Part shown: positions 1 through 5,549 of the stretch, piece by piece | How positions within the stretch are numbered: the first letter of the stretch is position 1 | How the letters are laid out: each line of letters starts with the position of its first letter | Assembly: GCA_016929795.1 (NCBI GenBank) | Contig: JAFGIA010000366.1 | Span: 1-6,187 of the forward strand | From: Anaerolineae bacterium | GTDB taxonomy: Bacteria > Chloroflexota > Anaerolineae > JAAYZQ01 | Direction of reading: 5' to 3' | Length of the DNA: 6,187 bases | Position numbers and translations under genes: made by a program | The notes under the pieces: generated by a model | What the model saw: the letters and a program-made list of their open reading frames with translations, nothing else | Databases searched by the model: none | What the model was told of the DNA's origin: nothing

Positions 1-1
1 G

Positions 2-373
2 CCCCACCCTCAGGGTGGACGGGCGTTATGCTGCTATGCTTGCAACCAGGGCACACCTGCCGCCTCGGTGGTTGGCCAAATGCTTGCATTGTCGTGGAAT
101 GATGTCTATCGCTGCATTTCAATTATAGCCAAACCCTGGACGAAAGTCAATACCCGGTTGTGCGACATTTTTCCCCTCGTGGCGATCTATTTCGTCAACA
201 CGAGTGCGCAAACGATCAAGTGGGAGATGCGGGTGCCGCCTCCCGTGGGAGGCACTGCCGAGACGGTACGCGGGTTCGGCCAGGCAACCATCCGCGTCGC
301 CGGTGCCGGGCAGTTTGTTGTCCAGGTGGTCGTTGGGCAAGACGCCGCACAGCCCACAGAGATCCGTGTGTGA
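2..373 (+). CDS. Possible 3' end of a gene running in from the left edge, or a gene remnant
   Basis: The frame is open from the left edge to a TGA at 371-373, giving about 123 residues. I do not recognise the product. The last 65 residues or so (from about position 179) look protein-like: alternating hydrophobic residues as in a beta-sandwich (VAIYFVNTSAQTIKWEM, then ATIRVAGAGQFVVQVVV). The first half is rich in Cys and Trp and reads poorly as protein. Internal starts exist (GTG at 68, GTG at 179), but neither has a clear ribosome binding site. It would converge with the beta-helix lipoprotein gene. It may be the C-terminus of a secreted or surface protein whose body lies outside the window, a decayed fragment, or a chance open frame. 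Confidence 0.3.
   Translation, partial: PHPQGGRALCCYACNQGTPAASVVGQMLALSWNDVYRCISIIAKPWTKVNTRLCDIFPLVAIYFVNTSAQTIKWEMRVPPPVGGTAETVRGFGQATIRVAGAGQFVVQVVVGQDAAQPTEIRV
4..18. repeat. Short perfect inverted repeat (hairpin)
   Basis: CCACCCT at 4-10 and AGGGTGG at 12-18 are perfect reverse complements around one central base. As RNA the loop would open to 3-5 bases. No T-tract follows, so it is not an obvious terminator. It lies at the window edge, so whether it belongs to a longer repeat cannot be seen. Confidence 0.4.
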
Positions 374-384
374 GATTGAGTGTA

Positions 385-429
385 CGACGGTTCAGTTTCC
401 GTCGCCGCGCACCCCGGCGCGATAGCGCC
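385..429. terminator. Two small hairpins between convergent reading frames
   Basis: CGACGG (385-390) pairs with CCGTCG (399-404) across an 8-base loop, starting 11 bases after the TGA at 371-373. GGCGC (416-420) pairs with GCGCC (425-429) around a GATA tetraloop. Both lie between the plus-strand frame ending at 373 and the minus-strand lipoprotein gene ending at 507, where a bidirectional terminator would be expected. Neither is followed by a T-run. The nearest T-rich tract on the minus strand (about 480-500, right after the lipoprotein stop) has no stem before it. The terminator role is inferred from position only. Confidence 0.25.
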
Positions 430-506
430 TCCGGCTTTCCAAATCACACACACCGCTGTCCGGCACGAGCTATGACAAAAATGGACGGCAAAAACAAAAA
501 GTCGGG

Positions 507-1730
507 CTACTCTGGCTGGACCTCAAAGGCGCCGATATCACAAGGCGCGCTGCGGGGCAAGCCCCGCTGGTCGGTGGCGAGGGGACAGGCGTCGGCCGGC
601 AGGAGATCTTGAGCCGGGCTCCGGGCTGATAAGGCGTGCGTCTGCGTTGCGCCTCCATTGTCGCCGAGGGGCAACAATTCCGGATCACCGCGATAGGCCG
701 CATCGCAGCTTCCATCTCCAACCCAGTTGTTCTGGTTTGCACCAATCGTCGCAGCATCGCCCAGGTGGCAATCCGCCACGGGGTACGATTCTCTTTGCGC
801 CACATTGCCGGCGATGAGCGTGTTGGTATAGCTCAATCGCCCGCGGATCACCGGATTGCGCGGCTCGCGCTTGAGGACATAGATGCCGCCGCCGCTCTTG
901 GCGACGTTGCTGCTAATCGTGGCCTGGGTGAAATCACCCACGCCGTTGAGAAAGACCCCACCACCGTCCTGGTTTGTCCTGTTGCCGCTGATCGTGCTGT
1001 TCACCAGGACCAGGGTCGCCTGGCACGCGATGTGCAGGCCGCCCCCACGCCCTGTCGCCTGGTTGTCGCTCACAGTGCTGCCGATCAGGGTGGTCGTGCC
1101 TATCAGGCTCTTGATGCCCCCTCCGGTGTCGCACTCGTATTCCCGGTCGTGCCCGCCCCGCGCACTGTTGTGGCTGACCGTGCTGTTGATCAGAGTGAGA
1201 TCGCCAGTCGTGTGGATACCGCCGCCGGCACTGGCACTGTTGGCTGTGATAACACACTCCTCCAGGCGCAGCGTGCCTTCGTTGAGGATCCCGCCCCCCG
1301 ACTCGGGCCTGGTGTGCGGGTTTCCGTGACGGATGGTGAGTGCCCGCAGGGTGACAGTGACGCCGGCGGGAATGGTGAACACGCGCTCGGTGGCCGTCTC
1401 GGGTTGGGCATGGGCCTGCACGATGGTCTGCACCGCGCCCGGCGCCTGACCCTGGATGGTGAGGCTTTTGTGAACGTGGATGCCCGCCTCGATGTGCACC
1501 GGATCCAGCAAGGCGATCAGGGCCAGCGGAGCGGTATCCGGGGCATCGATGGCGGCCTGAAGCGTGGCATAGTCGCAGCCGGCGGCGCACACGGTGAGAT
1601 CCGGCACGGACGTGACGATGGGGATAGGGGCAGCCGTGGGAGTCGGCTCCCCACAAGCGATCAGCAGCAGGAGCAGCAATGCCGCGATACCCAGGAGCCC
1701 GATGCCACGTTTGAAAGATAGTTCGGTCAT
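507..1730 (-). CDS. Lipoprotein with right-handed parallel beta-helix and choice-of-anchor Q C-terminus
   Basis: 407 residues if begun at the ATG at 1728-1730, which has GGAGG eight bases upstream. A GTG at 1743-1745 would add five residues but is itself part of that ribosome binding site, so I reject it. Residues 1-26 are a lipoprotein signal: Lys-Arg, a Leu-rich core, then the lipobox LIAC with Cys26 as lipidation site, followed by a Pro/Thr/Ala linker. Residues of about 55-310 form a pectate-lyase-like beta-helix, shown by six GGG turns (145, 169, 203, 229, 256, 280) spaced 24-34 residues apart and by repeated NSTVS-N / NSTIS-N rungs. Residues of about 325-407 match the choice-of-anchor Q pattern: DNGGATQTHAL, SPAQD, TDQRG and DIGAFE. 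It is predicted to be anchored on the outer face of the membrane. Such helices often bind or cleave polysaccharide, but I see no catalytic signature. It lies downstream of the STAND gene on the same strand. No convincing promoter is visible; a weak TATATG lies near 1759-1764. Confidence 0.88.
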   Translation of the reverse strand: MTELSFKRGIGLLGIAALLLLLLIACGEPTPTAAPIPIVTSVPDLTVCAAGCDYATLQAAIDAPDTAPLALIALLDPVHIEAGIHVHKSLTIQGQAPGAVQTIVQAHAQPETATERVFTIPAGVTVTLRALTIRHGNPHTRPESGGGILNEGTLRLEECVITANSASAGGGIHTTGDLTLINSTVSHNSARGGHDREYECDTGGGIKSLIGTTTLIGSTVSDNQATGRGGGLHIACQATLVLVNSTISGNRTNQDGGGVFLNGVGDFTQATISSNVAKSGGGIYVLKREPRNPVIRGRLSYTNTLIAGNVAQRESYPVADCHLGDAATIGANQNNWVGDGSCDAAYRGDPELLPLGDNGGATQTHALSARSPAQDLLPADACPLATDQRGLPRSAPCDIGAFEVQPE

Positions 1731-1772
1731 CAACTCTGCCTCCACTTGTTTACGATCCCATATACCGGGCGC

Positions 1773-1894
1773 TCAGTGCGTTCATCCCCTTCAGTGTTTC
1801 AGTGATTCAACGCACCACCCGCTTTGTATCACTGAGGCACTGAGGGGTAATGAGGACACTGATCAGTGCCCTCACTCACGTCAGTGCCTCAGTG
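1773..1894. repeat. Cluster of nine TCAGTG/CACTGA hexamers in nested inverted repeats
   Basis: TCAGTG occurs at 1773, 1791, 1799, 1863, 1881 and 1889, and its complement CACTGA at 1830, 1838 and 1857. Three pairs (1791/1799, 1830/1838, 1881/1889) have exactly 8-base spacing. The 16-mer at 1828-1843 is the perfect reverse complement of 1881-1896. Between them lies the 12-base palindrome CACTGATCAGTG (1857-1868), extended by TGAGG/CCTCA arms (1851-1855, 1870-1874) with one mismatch. The doublet at 1791-1808 is a direct copy of 1881-1898 with two changes (TT for CC). The cluster fills the gap between the STAND gene stop (1966) and the lipoprotein start (1730). It could be a dispersed repeat, a transcript-stabilising or attenuating structure, or an operator array. 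No T-run follows it. Confidence 0.8.
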
Positions 1895-1965
1895 ATTCGC
1901 TCCCCCCAGACCCCCCTCAGAAGTCAGCAGCCCGAACACAGAAGCCAGCACGCCAGGAACCAGAA

Positions 1966-4900
1966 CTAGAGAGAAGACGTGGACGACCACCCCAACCGCA
2001 CCCCATCGTAAGTGCGGCGATAGTACGGCAAGTTGACGTCGCGGTAGGCGGAGCGCGCCCCAACGGTACCGCTGAACCACGAGCCGCCCCGCAGCACGCG
2101 GTTGCCAGTCCCTTCCAGGACCTCCCGGCCATCCCCGGCCCTGTACGGGTAGGGCACGTACAAGTTGCAGCACCACTCCTGCACGTTGCCGGCCATGTCG
2201 GCGCAGCCGTAGGGGCTGTCGCCTTGAGGCGAGTACTTGCCCACCGGCGTCGTGCCCCTGCTGTCCGACTCCTTCGTGTTGCACTTCTTCTTGTCGAACT
2301 CGTCGCCCCACGGGTAGCGGCGGGCGTCCGTCCCGCGCGCCGCTTTCTCCCACTGCGCCTCGCTCAAGAGCATCTTGCCCGCCCAGCGCGCGCAGGCCAG
2401 CGACTCGTACCAGCAGATCTCGACCATCGGATGGTCATGCTGGCGCGCGTCGCCCCGTTCGGGTTGTTCCCTCTGCCGCCACTGCCAGCCGGCCTCGGTC
2501 CACAGCGCCCGCGATTCCCATCCACCGCCGGCCAGGAACGCGGCCCACTGGGCCACCGTCACCGGGTAGCGGTCGATCCAGAAGGCGTCCAGCCATACCT
2601 CGTGTACCGAGCCTTGGTCACTGCTTTCCGTGCTACCCATGGTAAACGGCCCGGCCGGCACCAGCACCATGCCCGGCGGCGTCCAACGCGCCAGCACCTC
2701 CATCGCCTCGGGCAGGGCCATGCCTCCCAGGGCCGCCACCGCCCGCCGCTGGCGCGGGGTGGCCAGATTCAGGATCGTGCGCCGAACCTCGCATCGCTTG
2801 CCCAGGTGATCTACCCAGATGACCGGCGCGTTGCCGAAATCGGCCTCCACCACACCGGTCAGTCTGCGAACCACTGCTGGAGAGGCCAGGTTCACCCAAC
2901 CAGAAACAGCGCGCTCGGCCTGTTTGGGGTCGCCGGCCTCCAGCCCCGCCAGCAATTCCTCTTCCACTTTGCCCACGACGGCCGGCGCCCGGTCGCGCCA
3001 GTAGGGCACCTCTGCCCCTGCCGCCAGCGCCGAGCGGAAGAGGAGCTCGATTTCGTCATCATCCAGCGCCAACTGCTCACAGCACGACTGTACCAGTTCC
3101 AGTTTACCCCGTTCCAACAGGTGCCCAAACTTTCCCCAGTCGCCCATCGCCCGGCGCAGCATATCTCTGATATCCAGGACCCGCAGCTCCTCGTCGCTCA
3201 CCCACGCCCACACCTTCTCCACCATCACCTCGTGCGCCAGCTCGTAGCGCCCGCCCTCCGCCGCCTCCTCGCCGAACTTGCGCACCACGCGCCGGCCCCG
3301 TAGATAGGCCAGCAGCCGATCCAGCTCCGCCTCGCCCAGCCCCACCCGCGCCACCAGGTCGCCGCGCGCGATCTCTTGCCCGCTCACCGCCGCCTTGGTC
3401 TGCTGTGCCGTCACCATGCTCTTCAGCACCGCCCGCGCCGCCTGCTGCTGCGCCGCGTCGGGCAGGTCGGCCAGCACCTCGTCCAGGTAGCCGGCCAGGA
3501 TCTCGCGCGTACCGCCCAGCGCCCCGTACCGCGCCAGCGTCAGTCCCGCCCCCTGCTTGTCCCGCTCGTCCCACATCCCCTGTTCCACCGCGTCGCGGTA
3601 GAGCCGGTAGAGCACGATCTGCAGGTTGGCCGGCTCCAGCCCCTGGTCCTCGAGGTCAGCGATCAGCCGCTCGCGCAGCGCCTCTTCCACCCTCAGCCCG
3701 AACGCCTCGGCCGGTTTCAGGATGGCCAGCAGCGCCTTCTCCCGCGTCAGGTTCTCCAACCGGAAGCGGTGGCGAAAGACGTCCTGGGGCAGAACCTCGC
3801 TCATCTCGTCCAGCGCCCCCAGGTAATCATCCCGCAAGCTCAGCACAAAGCGTACGTCCAGACGCCTCCCCTCGCCCTCTGGGAGAGGGGCCGGGGGTGA
3901 GGGTGAGGGCCTCCCCAGGCAGTCCGCCATCTCCCGGGCAAAGGCGGTCCGCACCGCCTCCCCCTGGCGCACGAAAAACTCTTCGAACTGGTCGAGCACG
4001 ACCACCAGCCGCCCTGCCGGCGGAAGCGCCTCGGCCAGCACGTCGACCAGGCGACGGCCTCGGTCGCGGTATGACAACTGCCCGGCTCCCTCCAGCCCGC
4101 GCACAGCGGCCTTGACCTCGCTCGCCGGCTCGCCCAACATGCGCGCGTAGGCCACCCGGTAGTCCTGTGCCTCCAGCGCCGGCAGCACGCGCGCCAGCAG
4201 CAGCGACGTCTTGCCCGTGCCGCTGCGGCCGTAGAACACGGTCAGCTTGTGGGCCAGGACGGTGCTCTGCAGCAGCTCGGCCTCCAGATCGCGCCCGAAA
4301 AAGATCGCGGCGTCGTCGCGCTCGTAATAGTCGAGAAACTTGTACGGCTCGGGCGGCAGTGCCTCGCGCTCCTTCTCGACCACGTGCAGGCGGATCGACT
4401 GCTTCAATTGGATCAAGAAGGAGAGAGGAGCGGCGTCGATCAGCTCGACCTTGTCCTGCCAGCGCTTCACGAGCAGGGGGTCGGGCCGGGGCTGGACGGC
4501 GTAGGCGCGGCGCTGGTAGCGGGCGATGGGGCCGGTGATCTCGCGGTACAGGTCCAAAAAGTGCCGGTCGTGGAGCCCATAGCCGACAAAGAGCAGCGTC
4601 TTTTGGGCGAAATAACCCTGCAGGATCACCTTCAGCACGGGCGACAGGCGGCCGAACAGGTCCACCGCGTCGTCTTCGGTCAGCACCAGCCTGTCGCGCT
4701 GGCCGATCGTCCCGTGCAGGCGGATGAGCTGCACGTGCTCGTCGTCGCCAAAGGGCAGGTCGGTGTCGCGCACGACCGAGTTGTAGCGCCGGCCCGCCTG
4801 CTGCAAGGCGGATTCTAGCCGGTCGTCGTAGGCGGTCGTGACCATCACCTGCACCGGCAGCTCGGCCAGCGCGCGATAGACCGGCTGCACCGGGTGTGTG

Positions 4901-5214
4901 GGATAGTGCTTCTCAACAAAACGCTGCACCTGATCCAGCAGGCGGTGCCGGCCGAACTCGCCATCGTATAGCTGTGCCGCCTTGGTCAAGGGTACCTCGC
5001 AGGTGTCTGGGCACAGGCAGCGCGGGGCCTTGCCGTCGGTCACTGCCAGCCCCTTGCACAATCCACAATACGCGCCGCAGGCATCCACCAATGCCGAGGC
5101 GAGTCTGGCGCTCTGCGAGCCTGCTTCATCCAGCGCATCGCCGACGAACAGCACGCAGTCGCGGTGATTCAGGCGCTCGATCAGCTCCGAGGGTAGGTGC
5201 GGTTTGTCGGCCAT
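1966..5214 (-). CDS. SIR2-like / nSTAND1 NTPase / FGE-fold protein, NLR-like conflict (defence) candidate
   Basis: 1082 residues, start ATG at 5212-5214 preceded by GGGAGGAG. Domains in order: (1) SIR2-like, about 16-275, with VLFVGDA (21-27), VTTAYD (125-130), LHG (166-168) and LLFVGYGLHDRHF (207-219), plus a six-cysteine cluster at 46-72; (2) nSTAND1-type P-loop NTPase, about 292-560, with Walker A GRSGTGKT (329-336), Walker B VVVLDQFEEFF (404-414) and LSLRDDYL (458-465); (3) winged-helix-like region, about 565-672, ending in YELAHEVMVEKVWAW; (4) helical linker, about 676-845; (5) FGE-sulfatase/C-type-lectin fold, about 848-1076, with FTMGS, PVTVAQW, PWGDEF, DMAGNVQEW and RGGSW. Known family logic: SIR2 domains often deplete NAD in anti-phage defence, STAND modules switch by nucleotide-driven oligomerisation, and the C-terminal domain senses a target. 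Defence here is inferred, not shown. The FGE domain lacks both catalytic cysteines (Ser1048 and Ala1053 instead), so formylglycine synthesis is unlikely. A palindromic repeat adds about 13 residues in the NTPase. Signalling or developmental control is an alternative role. Confidence 0.92.
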   Translation of the reverse strand: MADKPHLPSELIERLNHRDCVLFVGDALDEAGSQSARLASALVDACGAYCGLCKGLAVTDGKAPRCLCPDTCEVPLTKAAQLYDGEFGRHRLLDQVQRFVEKHYPTHPVQPVYRALAELPVQVMVTTAYDDRLESALQQAGRRYNSVVRDTDLPFGDDEHVQLIRLHGTIGQRDRLVLTEDDAVDLFGRLSPVLKVILQGYFAQKTLLFVGYGLHDRHFLDLYREITGPIARYQRRAYAVQPRPDPLLVKRWQDKVELIDAAPLSFLIQLKQSIRLHVVEKEREALPPEPYKFLDYYERDDAAIFFGRDLEAELLQSTVLAHKLTVFYGRSGTGKTSLLLARVLPALEAQDYRVAYARMLGEPASEVKAAVRGLEGAGQLSYRDRGRRLVDVLAEALPPAGRLVVVLDQFEEFFVRQGEAVRTAFAREMADCLGRPSPSPPAPLPEGEGRRLDVRFVLSLRDDYLGALDEMSEVLPQDVFRHRFRLENLTREKALLAILKPAEAFGLRVEEALRERLIADLEDQGLEPANLQIVLYRLYRDAVEQGMWDERDKQGAGLTLARYGALGGTREILAGYLDEVLADLPDAAQQQAARAVLKSMVTAQQTKAAVSGQEIARGDLVARVGLGEAELDRLLAYLRGRRVVRKFGEEAAEGGRYELAHEVMVEKVWAWVSDEELRVLDIRDMLRRAMGDWGKFGHLLERGKLELVQSCCEQLALDDDEIELLFRSALAAGAEVPYWRDRAPAVVGKVEEELLAGLEAGDPKQAERAVSGWVNLASPAVVRRLTGVVEADFGNAPVIWVDHLGKRCEVRRTILNLATPRQRRAVAALGGMALPEAMEVLARWTPPGMVLVPAGPFTMGSTESSDQGSVHEVWLDAFWIDRYPVTVAQWAAFLAGGGWESRALWTEAGWQWRQREQPERGDARQHDHPMVEICWYESLACARWAGKMLLSEAQWEKAARGTDARRYPWGDEFDKKKCNTKESDSRGTTPVGKYSPQGDSPYGCADMAGNVQEWCCNLYVPYPYRAGDGREVLEGTGNRVLRGGSWFSGTVGARSAYRDVNLPYYRRTYDGVRLGWSSTSSL
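1993..2094 (-). other. Candidate DGR-type variable region in the C-terminal FGE domain
   Basis: Residues 1041-1074 of the STAND protein. The scaffold LRGGSW, RSA, R, P, R, G-RL matches the invariant frame of C-type-lectin/FGE variable regions in diversity-generating retroelements. The positions usually varied read TTC AGC GGT ACC GTT, then TAC, then GAC GTC AAC, then TAC TAT, then CGC ACT TAC GAT. All 15 end in C or T and are reachable from AAC or AAT by changing only the first two bases, as adenine-directed mutagenesis would give. The residues are mixed (F, S, G, T, V, Y, D, N, R), as in a binding surface. In this GC-rich gene third-position C is common anyway, so the codon pattern alone is weak. 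No template repeat or reverse transcriptase lies in the window; they would have to be elsewhere, or the region is a non-diversifying relative. Confidence 0.4.
3866..3909. repeat. Palindromic GC-rich dispersed repeat inserted in frame in the NTPase domain
   Basis: CCCCTC (3868-3873) pairs with GAGGGG (3885-3890), and inside it CCC (3875-3877) pairs with GGG (3881-3883) around a TCT loop, with one G/A mismatch. A G-rich tail with two TGAGGG units follows (3898-3909). On the coding strand it reads SPSPPAPLPEGEG (residues 437-449 of the STAND protein), a low-complexity Pro/Glu/Gly tract of a kind I recognise from short interspersed palindromic repeats common in Chloroflexota, Planctomycetota and Myxococcota genomes. 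It sits between the helix after Walker B and the strand DVRFVLSLR, where a surface loop is expected, so the fold is probably kept. Family identity is from memory; the hairpin and in-frame position are seen directly. Confidence 0.7.
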
Positions 5215-5217
5215 GGA

Positions 5218-5225
5218 CTCCTCCC
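5218..5225 (-). promoter_or_regulatory. Ribosome binding site of the STAND gene
   Basis: On the minus strand this reads GGGAGGAG, a near-complete anti-16S match, with GGAGG five bases before the ATG at 5212-5214. It fixes the start of the SIR2-STAND-FGE protein and predicts efficient translation once the leader is read through. Confidence 0.8.
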
Positions 5226-5235
5226 TGTGAACGAA

Positions 5236-5264
5236 AGGCCACGCCGGTTTGCGCCGGGTGGCCT
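5236..5264 (-). promoter_or_regulatory. Terminator-like hairpin in the STAND gene leader (possible attenuator)
   Basis: AGGCCAC (5236-5242) pairs with GTGGCCT (5258-5264), continued by CCGG (5244-5247) with CCGG (5254-5257) and one bulged base at 5243: 11 base pairs with a 6-base loop. On the minus-strand transcript the stem ends in TTTCGTT and lies just 10 bases before the ribosome binding site. It could work as a weak intrinsic terminator or block ribosome access. The U-tract is interrupted, so termination would be inefficient. The structure is seen; the function is inferred. Confidence 0.4.
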
Positions 5265-5309
5265 GGTTGTGATATACTGTCTGTGCTGGGGTGCGCCCGG
5301 TGCACCTTG

Positions 5310-5343
5310 GCCGAAGCCTCGGCGGGGGTCAGCCGCGCGAGGC
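5310..5343 (-). promoter_or_regulatory. Mutually exclusive hairpins early in the STAND gene leader
   Basis: Stem A: GCCTCGGCGG (5316-5325) pairs with CCGC (5333-5336) plus CGAGGC (5338-5343), 10 base pairs with one bulge and a 7-base loop. Stem B: GCCGA (5310-5314) pairs with TCGGC (5319-5323) around AGCC. The two share 5316-5323 and cannot form together. They lie just after the predicted start site near 5354. Alternative stems before a terminator-like hairpin suggest attenuation, but GC-rich sequence makes chance pairings common. Confidence 0.3.
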
Positions 5344-5360
5344 ATTTTTCTGCCGGCCTC

Positions 5361-5389
5361 ATTATACCACCAGGTCGTTACCGTGCCAA
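5361..5389 (-). promoter_or_regulatory. Strong sigma-70-like promoter for the STAND gene
   Basis: Read on the minus strand: -35 TTGGCA (5389-5384, five of six consensus bases), a 17-base spacer, and -10 TATAAT (5366-5361, perfect). Transcription would begin near 5354, leaving a leader of about 140 bases before the ATG at 5214. This is the best promoter match in the window and suggests constitutive initiation, so any control would lie in the leader or at protein level. Confidence 0.7.
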
Positions 5390-5424
5390 GTTGACTGTTC
5401 CTGTTACAACGGGAGCGATTGGCC

Positions 5425-5434
5425 GATCCGGATC
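5425..5434. promoter_or_regulatory. GATCCGGATC palindrome between the divergent promoters
   Basis: A perfect 10-base palindrome, loosely extended by GCCGA/TCGGC arms with one-base offset (5422-5439). Its centre lies about 40 bases from the STAND promoter -35 and about 45 from the other -10, so a regulator bound here could act on both. This is positional reasoning only; a palindrome of this length is not rare in GC-rich DNA. Confidence 0.2.
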
Positions 5435-5474
5435 TCGGCGGAGCGCGGGATTTTTGGTTCCGGCCGCTTGCGGT

Positions 5475-5480
5475 TATAAT
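5475..5480 (+). promoter_or_regulatory. Consensus -10 element for the 104-residue gene
   Basis: A perfect TATAAT, placing the start site near 5487 and giving a leader of about 60 bases. The -35 is poor (TTTTGG at 5452-5457 with 17-base spacing, or TTGGTT at 5454-5459 with 15), so an activator may be needed, or the promoter is weak. Confidence 0.5.
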
Positions 5481-5549
5481 GTCCTTGAGCCACCGGGGTG
5501 CAGGAGCGCAACCGGGCGCTGAACCTGGAAAAGGTTTGCAGGAGATAGG

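Larger units (their letters stand above)
5215..5549. other. Divergent intergenic region between the STAND gene and the 104-residue gene
   Basis: 335 bases with no credible gene. It holds a minus-strand promoter (5361-5389), a plus-strand -10 element (5475-5480), a GATCCGGATC palindrome between them (5425-5434), and hairpins in the STAND gene leader. A second plus-strand TATACT (5273-5278) has only a poor -35 (TTGCGC at 5249-5254, 18-base spacer), and I do not call it a promoter. Confidence 0.7.

Noticed and set aside
36..88. Direct repeat ATGCTTGCA (36-44, 80-88) and inverted CAACCA/TGGTTG (43-48, 69-74)
   Set aside because: Too short and isolated to call an attachment site or insertion-sequence end. 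No associated gene is visible.
636..1721. Long plus-strand frame opposite the lipoprotein gene
   Set aside because: The minus-strand product has a lipobox, beta-helix rungs and a recognisable C-terminus. The plus frame is a GC-rich antisense shadow.
1773..1894. CRISPR array
   Set aside because: The repeated unit is only 6-16 bases, occurs in both orientations, and there are no regular unique spacers or cas genes.
1594..3303. 569-residue plus-strand frame across the STAND gene 3' end
   Set aside because: It crosses two real minus-strand genes and the repeat cluster, and is rich in Arg, Pro and His as GC-rich antisense frames are.
3376..4115. Plus-strand frames opposite the NTPase domain
   Set aside because: They are Pro/Arg/Ala-rich shadows of the coding strand; Walker motifs and domain order fix the minus-strand frame.
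5249..5278. Plus-strand promoter with TATACT at 5273-5278
   Set aside because: The -35 (TTGCGC) matches only three of six bases, and it lies inside the leader hairpin of the opposite gene. The TATAAT at 5475 is closer to the plus-strand gene and better.
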